DNA from: Chitinophagaceae bacterium
Lineage (GTDB): Bacteria > Bacteroidota > Bacteroidia > Chitinophagales > Chitinophagaceae
DNA: 64,000 nucleotides
Assembly: GCA_020847395.1 (NCBI GenBank)
Contig: JADLCD010000124.1
Location: forward strand, 1 to 64,000
Direction of reading: 5' to 3'
Made by a program: the position numbers and the translations under genes. Shown here piece after piece: positions 57,343 through 64,000 of the stretch; position 1 is the first letter of the stretch; each line of letters opens with the position of its first letter. The notes beneath the pieces were generated by a model. The model saw only the letters and a list, made by a program, of their open reading frames with translations, was not told the DNA's origin and did no database searches.

Positions 57343-57858
57343 TTATTGCATTACTGTAAAGTTGATCTTTTTTGCAAGCCAGCTTTGTTTAATAGGAATA
57401 ATCCAGTTTTGTTCAAGTTCTCGTTTTGTCTGCACTGTATTATTAAAATAGAATGTATCCGGCTGAATAAAGCTGTTTTCTACAGCATATGGAATTTGAG
57501 ATAAAGGCAAAAGCTCTATTTTATCATTTTTTATAAAAGCCAGTAGTTGCCTGTCGAATAAAGTGATATTGAACCTTTGTTCCAAATCCTTTATAACTCT
57601 TACAGAACTATCAGTACTACAGCCGCTGACACCGGTTTGTGTTTCGTCAGCCATTAATATAACAAACTGTCCATAAAATATGGTTGCAAAACCTTTTACC
57701 GGCGAGCCATGTGCATTCCATTTTCCAACAAATTCATTCAATATTTCTTCGGCTGCCAATACTTCAGAAAGCATAAACTTCCTGTTTGCCTGGTAAATCC
57801 ATACCCTGGAATAGGGAGCAAAATCTTCAGGAAGTAATTGTTGATAATCTAAATCCAT
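57343..57858 (-). CDS. Conserved Bacteroidota hypothetical protein
   Basis: A 171-aa soluble protein. It has a mix of helices and strands: VWIYQANRKFMLSEVLAAEEIL, FVGKWNAHGSPVKGFATIFYGQFVILMADE, then VIKDLEQRFNITLFDRQLL. Homologs are sometimes labelled ABC transporter ATPase in Bacteroidota databases, but no Walker A or B motif is present, so that label is not supported. SGCSTDSS carries the only Cys. It is 11 bp upstream of the SlyD-like gene and probably co-transcribed with it. Confidence 0.7.
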   Translation of the reverse strand: MDLDYQQLLPEDFAPYSRVWIYQANRKFMLSEVLAAEEILNEFVGKWNAHGSPVKGFATIFYGQFVILMADETQTGVSGCSTDSSVRVIKDLEQRFNITLFDRQLLAFIKNDKIELLPLSQIPYAVENSFIQPDTFYFNNTVQTKRELEQNWIIPIKQSWLAKKINFTVMQ

Positions 57859-57933
57859 CCTGCAAAAATAAGGAAAGGATTGGAAAAGCTATCTGTACCC
57901 GGGCAGGTGTACTAAAAATCCGGAGTAACTATA

Positions 57934-57954
57934 GGATGCATCTCAAATTTTCGC
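57934..57954 (+). repeat. Solo MITE-like terminal repeat
   Basis: GGATGCATCTCAAATTTTCGC matches the MITE terminal repeat at 18 of 21 positions. No opposite end is found downstream, so it may be a decayed copy cut by repeat B. Confidence 0.5.
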
Positions 57955-57980
57955 TTCATATGTAGTTTGCCCTCATGCTG

Positions 57981-58033
57981 CTTAACCCATAGACCCCTTG
58001 TGCCTCGCGGGGATACAAAGCGGCAAAACGTTG
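57981..58033 (+). repeat. Interspersed repeat B, copy 2
   Basis: Begins CTTAACCCATAGACCCCTTG and ends CAAAGCGGCAAAACGTTG; agrees with the complement of 39194-39244 except for a few substitutions and small gaps. CCCC and GGGG can pair within it. Confidence 0.7.
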
Positions 58034-58036
58034 ATT

Positions 58037-58453
58037 TTAAAGGCTGTTTACCGGAGGAGTTCCGGCTTTTCTTTCAATTTCTACCAATTCTGCTTTCCGC
58101 ATTTCATCACTGTTATATAAACCTTTTCCCAATAATTGGAGGTCATCATTTGAAAAGGTTTCAACGCGGCCCAGGTCAAATTCATTTAAAAAAACATCGC
58201 TCACATTCCAGGCGCTCAGCTTGCCCCGGTAAAAGGTTACTTCATCTTTTGTAACTTCCGCTACCCTGAAATATCTTACGGTGCGGTTGTTGTTATAATC
58301 TGTATACCTGATTTTGTATATATCGCCTGTGCGGGGCTGATTAAGCAATAGCTGAATGCTTTCCTTTCTTTCTTTATTTATATAACGAATATAAAAGAAC
58401 AGGAACATCCCTATTACCAGTGTAAGAATCAGTATGTTTTTTCCGTAACGCAT
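58037..58453 (-). CDS. Single-pass membrane protein of unknown function
   Basis: A 138-aa protein with one N-terminal membrane helix (NILILTLVIGMFLFFYIRYI) and a basic stop-transfer segment (NKERKES). The rest is a small strand-rich domain: PRTGDIYKIRYTDYNNNRTVRYFRVAEVTKDEVTF in short pieces, then FLNEFDLGRVETFSNDD and the helix SDEMRKAELVEIERK. No family recognised. Its end is 4 bp from repeat B. It could be a small envelope protein. Confidence 0.65.
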   Translation of the reverse strand: MRYGKNILILTLVIGMFLFFYIRYINKERKESIQLLLNQPRTGDIYKIRYTDYNNNRTVRYFRVAEVTKDEVTFYRGKLSAWNVSDVFLNEFDLGRVETFSNDDLQLLGKGLYNSDEMRKAELVEIERKAGTPPVNSL

Positions 58454-58820
58454 ATTATTAAAAGACTATCCCTCCTTCTCCCTTTCCAAAGAGAAAGGGT
58501 GCGGCACTACAAAATAATTCCAAACTATATCATTACCACCAAAGCCTCATCCTCTTATCCTTCTCCTTGCAGAGAAGGGTGGTGCTACAGAATAATTTCA
58601 AACTTTTTGTCCTACCATATCAAACAAACGTCTCTACATTTTCAAACTAATTTTCACACTTCCACATTTTCATATTCCCACATCATTCTTCTTTGTGAAC
58701 CTTTGTGTCTTTGCACCCTTGTGGTTCTCCACATTCCCACATTTTCATATTTTCACATTGTTCCCTCATTTTCCCTGCCTGCCGGCAGGCAGGAAATTTT
58801 CAAATTGATTAATTTTCAAA
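58454..58820. repeat. Gene-free repeat-rich stretch
   Basis: About 370 bp without a gene. Octamer arrays of form TTYYCAYA occur at 58651-58682 and 58726-58757, an accacaaagg-type stretch near 58690-58725 (minus strand), a perfect 20-bp palindrome at 58774-58793, and TTTTCAAATT repeats to 58825. The Cys-rich Fe-S gene begins right after. Confidence 0.7.
58774..58793. repeat. Perfect 20-bp GC-rich palindrome
   Basis: CCTGCCTGCCGGCAGGCAGG is its own reverse complement, standing in AT-rich repeat DNA. Confidence 0.8.
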
Positions 58821-59600
58821 TTATTCCATCGCCATCGCCACCAGTTCCGCAATATCAAGCACTTTTGTCTGGTCTTCTTTTTCGTTGCTTTTTACACCAT
58901 CGGTAAGCATGGTATTACAAAAAGGGCAGGCCGCTGCAATAACAGCAGGCGAGGTTTCCAACGCTTCACTTGTTCTTTCAATGTTGATTCTTATCGTTCC
59001 CTTTTCTTCCTCTTTAAACATTTGTGCGCCGCCGGCGCCGCAGCATAAACCTTTGCTTTTACAGCGCTTCATTTCAACAAGCTCGCTATCCAAGGCTTCA
59101 AGCACTTTTCGTGGCGCTTCGTATATATTATTGGCTCGCCCCAAATAGCAACTATCGTGATAAGTAATCCGCTTTCCTTTAAAACTACCATCCTCTTTCA
59201 TCTTAATCTTTCCCTCATCAATCAGTTGCTGAAGAAATGTAGCGTGATGTATTACTTCATAATTACCACCCAACTCAGGGTATTCATTTTTGAGCGTATT
59301 AAAACAATGCGGGCATGCGGTTACTATTTTTTTGATGTTATAGTTATTCAGTACCTGGATATTCTGGTAAGCCATCATCTGGAACAAAAATTCATTGCCC
59401 GCTCTGCGTGCAGGATCCCCGGTACAAGCTTCTTCTTTGCCGAGGATGGCATATTTAACTCCTGTTTTGTTGAGAATGGTTGCAAATGCTTTAGTAATTT
59501 TTTGTGCACGCTGATCAAAGCTGCCAGCACAACCTACCCAAAAAAGTATTTCAGGATTTTCCTGGTTTGCAAATAATTCTGCCATTACCGGAACCTGCAT
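58821..59600 (-). CDS. (Fe-S)-binding CCG-domain protein (heterodisulfide-reductase-type)
   Basis: A 259-aa protein from the ATG at 59600 (MQVPVMAELF); ATG 59585 is an alternative. It has two cysteine-rich CCG domains: ILFWVGCAGSFD with EACTGDPARR and TACPHCFNTLKNEYP, then YHDSCYLGRAN, SKGLCCGAGGAQMF and AACPFCNTML. Such domains bind unusual 4Fe-4S clusters in heterodisulfide reductases, glycolate oxidase and lactate-utilisation proteins. It lacks the N-terminal ferredoxin part, so a separate ferredoxin-containing partner is expected; none is adjacent. Confidence 0.87.
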   Translation of the reverse strand: MQVPVMAELFANQENPEILFWVGCAGSFDQRAQKITKAFATILNKTGVKYAILGKEEACTGDPARRAGNEFLFQMMAYQNIQVLNNYNIKKIVTACPHCFNTLKNEYPELGGNYEVIHHATFLQQLIDEGKIKMKEDGSFKGKRITYHDSCYLGRANNIYEAPRKVLEALDSELVEMKRCKSKGLCCGAGGAQMFKEEEKGTIRINIERTSEALETSPAVIAAACPFCNTMLTDGVKSNEKEDQTKVLDIAELVAMAME

Positions 59601-59735
59601 AAGCAATAATTTTTATTTCAAAGCTAAACGAAATTTATTACTATACTATTGCAACGCTGAAAGTTGTAGCAACCAAACTGATATTATCCTAAAATAATTT
59701 CCATGCTTTAAAGAATATATTAACAAATAGAAAAA

Positions 59736-59743
59736 TATCTTTG
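59736..59743 (+). promoter_or_regulatory. Candidate -7 promoter element for the YceI gene
   Basis: TATCTTTG matches TAnnTTTG, 15 bp before the ATG at 59759; no -33 box is evident. Confidence 0.4.
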
Positions 59744-59758
59744 TTTAAATCAACAATC

Positions 59759-60298
59759 ATGAAAATATTCTTTACAAGCATCCTTCTCCTTTTTGTAAAT
59801 CTGAGCTTTGCCCAGCAATTTAAACCCGTTGATGAAGGCTCGGAAGTGAAATTTAAAATCAGAAATTTTGGAGTAAATGTGAGTGGAACATTTTCAGGAT
59901 TGAAAGGGCAAATAGTATTTCACCCAGACAATTTGAGTACCGCTGAATTTGATGTAACGATTGATTCCAAAACCATTAAAACCGGCATTGATCAACGTGA
60001 CAATCATTTGAAGCAGGAAGAATATTTTGATGCTGATAAATATCCCCGGATACATTTCGCTTCTACAAAAATTACTACAAGCACCGATAAAGCCTATTTA
60101 TTTGTATTTGGAAAACTTACTATTAAGGGTGTAACAAAAGAAATTTCTTTTCCCTTTAAAGCAACCCCCAAAGGCGATGACTATTTATTTGAAGGAGAAT
60201 TTAAAATTAACCGCAGAGATTATACTGTAGGTGGTGGCAGTATTACCATGGCAGATGAATTGACAGTGATTTTAAGTGTGATGGGGAAGAAAGAATAA
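59759..60298 (+). CDS. YceI-family periplasmic lipid-binding protein
   Basis: A 179-aa protein. The signal peptide starts at ATG 59759 (MKIFFTSILLLFVNLSFAQ); the six codons upstream are not needed. The YceI fold is a lipocalin-like barrel that binds polyisoprenoids. Visible signatures are VDEGSEVKFKIRNFGVNVSG, TIDSKTIKTGIDQRDNHLK, EEYFDADKYPRIHF and GKLTIKGVTKEISFPF. FKINRRDYTVGGG closes it. It is monocistronic, followed by a 200-bp gap with nothing clear. Confidence 0.92.
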   Translation: MKIFFTSILLLFVNLSFAQQFKPVDEGSEVKFKIRNFGVNVSGTFSGLKGQIVFHPDNLSTAEFDVTIDSKTIKTGIDQRDNHLKQEEYFDADKYPRIHFASTKITTSTDKAYLFVFGKLTIKGVTKEISFPFKATPKGDDYLFEGEFKINRRDYTVGGGSITMADELTVILSVMGKKE

Positions 60299-60501
60299 AT
60301 GGCAATAGGGAAACAAGCAACTGATAATCAATACCGCTTTCTTAATGATAACAAATAAACTTTGCTAACAGCCAGGTTAGATTTCTAAAAATCTTTGCGG
60401 ATTGTATGGTACAAACACCTGATAAAAGTCTACATTTGCCCATTGGCAATTGTAACATATTAAATTTTATATTAGTATAAGCATTATCCGTTAAATAAAT
60501 T

Positions 60502-61323
60502 ATGGCAAGAATAATAGGTATCGCCAATCAAAAAGGTGGGGTAGGAAAAACAACAACGGCTATAAATTTAGCCGCCAGTTTTGCTGTACTTGAAAAGAAA
60601 ACCCTGCTTGTAGATGCGGATCCGCAGGCTAATAGTACAACAGGTACTGGTTTTGACTTGCACAACATCCAGAAAAGTTTGTACGACTGCATGGTGAACG
60701 ATGTGCCTGCGCGGGATGTTATTCTGAAATCAGAAATTCCTTTCCTGGATGTGATGCCTTCGCATATTGACCTTGTGGGTGCTGAAATTGAGATGATAAA
60801 CTATCCCAACCGCGAAAATGTGTTGAAGCATATCCTGGAACCGGTTAAAAACGATTACGATTTTATAGTGGTGGATTGTTCTCCTTCTTTAGGATTGATT
60901 ACCGTAAATGCCTTAACCGCCGCTGACAGCGTGGTGGTGCCTGTGCAAACAGAATTTTTTGCCCTTGAAGGATTAGGCAAACTACTCAACACTATAAAAA
61001 TTGTACAGAGCAGGTTAAATCCGGAGTTGGTGATTGAAGGTATTTTGATGACGATGTATGATGGCCGTTTACGGTTATGCAACCAGGTAGTGAATGAAGT
61101 AAGGCAGCATTTTGAAGAAATGGTTTTTGATACTATTATTCATCGTAATACAAGGTTAAGCGAAGCGCCGAGCGTAGGTAAACCTGCTATTTTGTATGAT
61201 GCGGAAAGCAAGGGTTCTATTAATTATCTCAATCTTGCCAAAGAAATATTGCAGCGCAATAACATGACCCAGATACCACAGGAAGAAAGAATTTTAACTC
61301 TTGACAATGAGCACACCCAATAA
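60502..61323 (+). CDS. parA: Chromosome-partitioning ATPase ParA
   Basis: A 273-aa ParA/Soj ATPase. The deviant Walker [15 protein letters not shown] is near residue 11, Walker A' [10 protein letters not shown] near 40 and Walker [15 protein letters not shown] near 118. Length (no N-terminal HTH) is typical of chromosomal Soj. With ParB it moves the replication origin. Its end overlaps the parB start by 17 bases, showing co-transcription. I did not see a parS site in the window. Confidence 0.96.
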   Translation: MARIIGIANQKGGVGKTTTAINLAASFAVLEKKTLLVDADPQANSTTGTGFDLHNIQKSLYDCMVNDVPARDVILKSEIPFLDVMPSHIDLVGAEIEMINYPNRENVLKHILEPVKNDYDFIVVDCSPSLGLITVNALTAADSVVVPVQTEFFALEGLGKLLNTIKIVQSRLNPELVIEGILMTMYDGRLRLCNQVVNEVRQHFEEMVFDTIIHRNTRLSEAPSVGKPAILYDAESKGSINYLNLAKEILQRNNMTQIPQEERILTLDNEHTQ

Positions 61324-62227
61324 TAAGAAGGACGCCCTGGGAAAAGGCATCCGCTCACTTTTGCAAAGTATTGACTCAGATTTGAAAACAAGCGGCGGCG
61401 AACATCTTAAATCGGGTGTTGTGGAAAAAGCCACCACTACTTTGCGCATACCCATTGACCAGATTGAGCCTAACCCCAAACAGCCACGCCGCGATTTTGA
61501 TGAAAAGGCTTTACAGGAGTTAGCAGAATCTATAAAGCTGCATGATATTATTCAGCCGCTTACCGTTGCTAAAATTGCAGGCGCTGAAAAATACAGGTTA
61601 ATAGCAGGTGAAAGAAGATGGAGAGCTTCAAAACTTGCAGGTATAAAAGATGTGCCGGTATATATACGCCAGGCAAACGATCAGCAATTACTTGAACTCG
61701 CCCTGCTCGAAAACTTACAAAGAGAAAATCTTAACTCCATTGAAATTGCACTTAGCTATAAGCGTATGATGGAAGAACTGGATTACACGCAGGAGCAGGT
61801 AGCTGAAAGAATGGGTAAGGAAAGAAGTACCGTTACCAACTATATACGTTTATTAAAGCTTCCGCCGGATATACAGGTTGCTGTTCGTAACAACGTGATA
61901 AGTATGGGGCACGCCCGTGCCATTATTAATGTAGATAATATTGAACAGCAGTTATACATTTTTAACGAGATTAAAAATAAGGGACTTTCTGTTAGGCAAA
62001 CAGAAGACCTGGTGAGAAACCTGTATAAGAATGTGCCTGTTAAAAAATCGGTAAAAGCCAACCTTGCTGCACCGTTCAAAAAAATTGAAGATAACTTGGC
62101 CTCACATTACGGCACCCGTGTAAAAATGCAGCACAACAAGAAGGGGCACGGTTCTATCACTATTGAATATTTTTCTGTACAGGAACTAAATGCTATTCTT
62201 GAGAAAATGCAGGTATCTGCCGGATGA
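61307..62227 (+). CDS. parB: Chromosome-partitioning protein ParB
   Basis: A 306-aa ParB/Spo0J CTPase. The start is ATG 61307 ([14 protein letters not shown]). The ParB/Srx CTP-binding domain has [20 protein letters not shown] and the motif AGERRWRAS. The central HTH includes [27 protein letters not shown]. The C-terminal dimer domain closes it. It binds parS and spreads as a clamp. Next in line are DUF5683 and dapB, an order I recognise as common in Bacteroidota. Confidence 0.96.
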   Translation: MSTPNNKKDALGKGIRSLLQSIDSDLKTSGGEHLKSGVVEKATTTLRIPIDQIEPNPKQPRRDFDEKALQELAESIKLHDIIQPLTVAKIAGAEKYRLIAGERRWRASKLAGIKDVPVYIRQANDQQLLELALLENLQRENLNSIEIALSYKRMMEELDYTQEQVAERMGKERSTVTNYIRLLKLPPDIQVAVRNNVISMGHARAIINVDNIEQQLYIFNEIKNKGLSVRQTEDLVRNLYKNVPVKKSVKANLAAPFKKIEDNLASHYGTRVKMQHNKKGHGSITIEYFSVQELNAILEKMQVSAG

Positions 62228-62239
62228 GTAACTGCAATT

Positions 62240-62983
62240 ATGCGTAGCTATTACTTTTTATTTTGCTGCTTTATTTTTTTGAGCGCAGTGCGTGCAAACG
62301 CGCAGCAGGATACTTTGCCTAAACCACATGATACAATACCTAAAGCTATTGTTGACACATTACATAATGATAGTGTAATTATTACTCATGCTCCATCTAT
62401 AAAAAGCGACAGCCTTACAAAGCTCAAAATTGATACTGCAAAAAAAGTAAGCCCTGCAAGAAGAGCAGCTATCCTATCAGCTATACTCCCCGGTGCAGGG
62501 CAGGCATATAATAAAAAATATTGGAAGATGCCGATTGTATATGGTGCTCTTGCTATACCGGCATATACATTTTCGTATAATGTAAAATGGTTTAACCGAA
62601 CAAGGTTTGCTTATAATACACTATATAAAATAATGAGCCCGGCAAAAGATTCAACTGGCTACGGGAATGTACATCCTTTATTAAAGCCCTTTGTTGATGG
62701 GGGGGATCTTTCAGGTTTGAAAAATTACCGTAACGAGTTCAGAAAAGATGTTGATTATTCCGTACTTGCCTTTATTGCGCTATGGGGATTGCAGGTGATG
62801 GATGCTGCCGTTGACGGGCATTTAAGAGATTTTAATGTGACTGACGACCTCAGTATTCAGTTAAAGCCCGGCTTCTCTCCCATGGCTAATACAGCAGGGC
62901 TGAGTATTATGTTCAATATCGGCAAAAATCATATCGCATCTACTTCCCCGCCACGCCGCAAAACGCCTATATTTGCCAACTAA
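62240..62983 (+). CDS. DUF5683 domain membrane protein
   Basis: A 247-aa protein with signal peptide (MRSYYFLFCCFIFLSAVRANA). The DUF5683 core is SPARRAAILSAILPGAGQAY, NKKYWKMPIVYGALAIPAY and ALWGLQVMDAAVDGHLRDFN, with two or three membrane segments. The segment after residue 200 is polar. It sits 12 bp after parB and 9 bp before dapB, so it is within their operon. Function is unknown. Confidence 0.88.
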   Translation: MRSYYFLFCCFIFLSAVRANAQQDTLPKPHDTIPKAIVDTLHNDSVIITHAPSIKSDSLTKLKIDTAKKVSPARRAAILSAILPGAGQAYNKKYWKMPIVYGALAIPAYTFSYNVKWFNRTRFAYNTLYKIMSPAKDSTGYGNVHPLLKPFVDGGDLSGLKNYRNEFRKDVDYSVLAFIALWGLQVMDAAVDGHLRDFNVTDDLSIQLKPGFSPMANTAGLSIMFNIGKNHIASTSPPRRKTPIFAN

Positions 62984-62992
62984 AAAAAACGG

Positions 62993-63709
62993 ATGAAAAT
63001 AGCTTTGATAGGTTATGGAAAAATGGGTCATGCCATTGAAGAAATTGCGCTGCAACGCAAGCATGAAATAGTGTTGAAAATCTCTATTGATAACCTGGAA
63101 GATAATACTATTGAGAACATTCAAAAGGCAGATGTAGCTATTGAATTTACCGGCCCGGAAAGCGCTTTTGAAAACATCAACAAATGTTTTGAAGCAGGCG
63201 TACCTGTTGTAAGCGGTTCAACCGGTTGGCTTAAACAGTATGAAGAAGCCGTTTGGAATTGTAAAGAACAAAACGCTGCTTTTTTATATGCAAGTAATTT
63301 CAGCATTGGTGTAAATATATTTTTCGAGATAAATAAAAAGCTGGCAAAGCTGATGGCTTCGCAGGCAGAGTATGAACCTTCGGTAGAAGAAATACATCAT
63401 ACGCAAAAACTGGATGCCCCAAGTGGCACAGCCATTACGCTTGCAGAGCAGATACTGGAAGTAAGCCCTTTTAAAAAACAATGGGTGCTGAATAAAGCGG
63501 AAAAGAAAACTGATTTAGTAATTGAAAGTAAACGTGTAGACCCGGCGGCAGGTACACATATTATAACCTACAAATCTGCTATAGACGATATTGAAATAAA
63601 ACACACCGCTCATAACCGCTCCGGCTTTGCTTTAGGCGCTGTTTTAGCCGCTGAATTTATTTATGGAAGAAAGGGAGTTTTTAATATGCAGGATGTGCTG
63701 GGGTTGTAA
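62993..63709 (+). CDS. dapB: 4-hydroxy-tetrahydrodipicolinate reductase
   Basis: A 238-aa NAD(P)H-dependent enzyme of lysine and diaminopimelate synthesis. The Rossmann motif GYGKMGHAIEE is at the N-terminus. The substrate loop EIHHTQKLDAPSGTA holds the catalytic His and Lys and the DAPSGTA signature. SGSTGWLKQ and YASNFSIGVNIFF are typical. It is shorter than the E. coli enzyme (273 aa), as usual in Bacteroidota. It is the last gene of the parA-parB-DUF5683-dapB run. Confidence 0.96.
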   Translation: MKIALIGYGKMGHAIEEIALQRKHEIVLKISIDNLEDNTIENIQKADVAIEFTGPESAFENINKCFEAGVPVVSGSTGWLKQYEEAVWNCKEQNAAFLYASNFSIGVNIFFEINKKLAKLMASQAEYEPSVEEIHHTQKLDAPSGTAITLAEQILEVSPFKKQWVLNKAEKKTDLVIESKRVDPAAGTHIITYKSAIDDIEIKHTAHNRSGFALGAVLAAEFIYGRKGVFNMQDVLGL

Positions 63710-63838
63710 AGCATATTCATTGAAATGAATAGCCACTATATTATATTTCAAGCTCCTATTTTAGGCGTTATCGGAACTGAAATAGAACAATTATTCAACA
63801 TTACCAATTGAATTTTTCAAACCAAATCTTTATACAAA

Positions 63839-63861
63839 AATTTACATAAGTTATGTAAATT
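63839..63861. promoter_or_regulatory. Perfect 23-bp palindrome before the methyltransferase gene
   Basis: AATTTACATAA-G-TTATGTAAATT has 11-bp perfect arms around a central G and ends 5 bp before the ATG at 63867. It looks like an operator for a dimeric regulator. Confidence 0.5.
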
Positions 63862-63866
63862 GATGC

Positions 63867-64000
63867 ATGTTCCTCTCCTATCGCTCATACCAAAAAGAAT
63901 TATTGGATGAAGATCATATTCCGTTTGAAGACATCAAACAGAATATGAAAGAACTGAATTTTATTAATACCTGGCTTGGTGGTCATGCTATTACCATCGC
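63867..64000 (+). CDS. SAM-dependent methyltransferase, 5' part only
   Basis: 44 codons are visible before the window ends. The start MFLSYRSYQKELLDEDHIPF and EDIKQNMKELNFINTWLGGH resembles class I SAM-dependent methyltransferases of Bacteroidota that begin with a YxKELLD-type helix. The SAM-binding motif itself is out of view, so the assignment is by N-terminal resemblance only. The ATG at 63863 is in another frame. Confidence 0.6.
   Translation, partial: MFLSYRSYQKELLDEDHIPFEDIKQNMKELNFINTWLGGHAITI

Noticed and set aside
60299-62239. parS site near parAB
   Set aside because: No GTTTCACGTGAAAC-like or related sequence was found by eye here.

Overview
The window is chromosomal DNA of a low-GC member of the Bacteroidota, most likely a Chitinophagaceae-type bacterium. 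The evidence is a pair of type IX secretion (T9SS) genes plus a PorW/SprE-like lipoprotein, several TAnnTTTG-type -7 promoter elements with no clear Shine-Dalgarno sequences, S23-type four-helix-bundle genes, and the parA-parB-DUF5683-dapB gene order. Nearly all of it is ordinary core genome; the accessory material is a peptide-export cassette, small repeats and gene remnants.

Layout. 1-4 kb: PorU2-like C25 sortase (cut by the window edge) and its PorV2 partner. 4-9.8 kb: tyrS, tRNA-Gln, a Gdx/SugE-type exporter, a DUF937-like protein with an EF-hand, an M28 lipoprotein peptidase, a DinB-like protein and a small barrel. 9.8-14.7 kb: a self-contained double-glycine peptide cassette with an XRE regulator, two related precursor peptides, a CPBP membrane protein, an HlyD adaptor and a C39-peptidase ABC exporter. 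14.7-23 kb: isoaspartyl peptidase, a TamB-like giant protein and a GH36 alpha-galactosidase. 23-34 kb: tRNA-Arg, ung, the methylcitrate genes prpB-prpC-prpD and the leucine/isoleucine genes leuC-leuD-synthase-leuB, both interrupted by four-helix-bundle genes bordered by seven-base repeat arrays. 34-39 kb: an aldo/keto reductase operon facing an AraC regulator, followed by a decayed stretch with a Crp/Fnr remnant. 39-50 kb: an HhH-plus-barrel protein, DUF3467, ftsE, a lactonase-dgoD-histidine kinase cluster, an alcohol dehydrogenase and bactofilin. 50-64 kb: PorW/SprE-like TPR protein, PBP1A, DUF218 protein, SlyD-like PPIase, an Fe-S CCG protein, YceI, parAB, DUF5683, dapB and the start of a methyltransferase.

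How genes work together. The prp genes would send propionyl-CoA through 2-methylcitrate to pyruvate and succinate. The leu genes build branched-chain 2-oxo acids. The lactonase and DgoD form two consecutive steps of galactonate breakdown. The 10.2-14.7 kb cassette has the parts needed to make, trim and export two small peptides.

The most notable observations are: (1) the two-peptide double-glycine cassette with a 16-bp hairpin between the peptides and the membrane protein; (2) a MITE of about 110 bp present twice, each copy with terminal inverted repeats and a perfect 8-bp target duplication, with a compensated base pair in its internal hairpin; (3) exact seven-base arrays around the four-helix-bundle genes, and an eight-base equivalent near 58.7 kb; (4) a truncated Crp/Fnr gene and a putative M23-peptidase anchor without its peptidase domain next to bactofilin.
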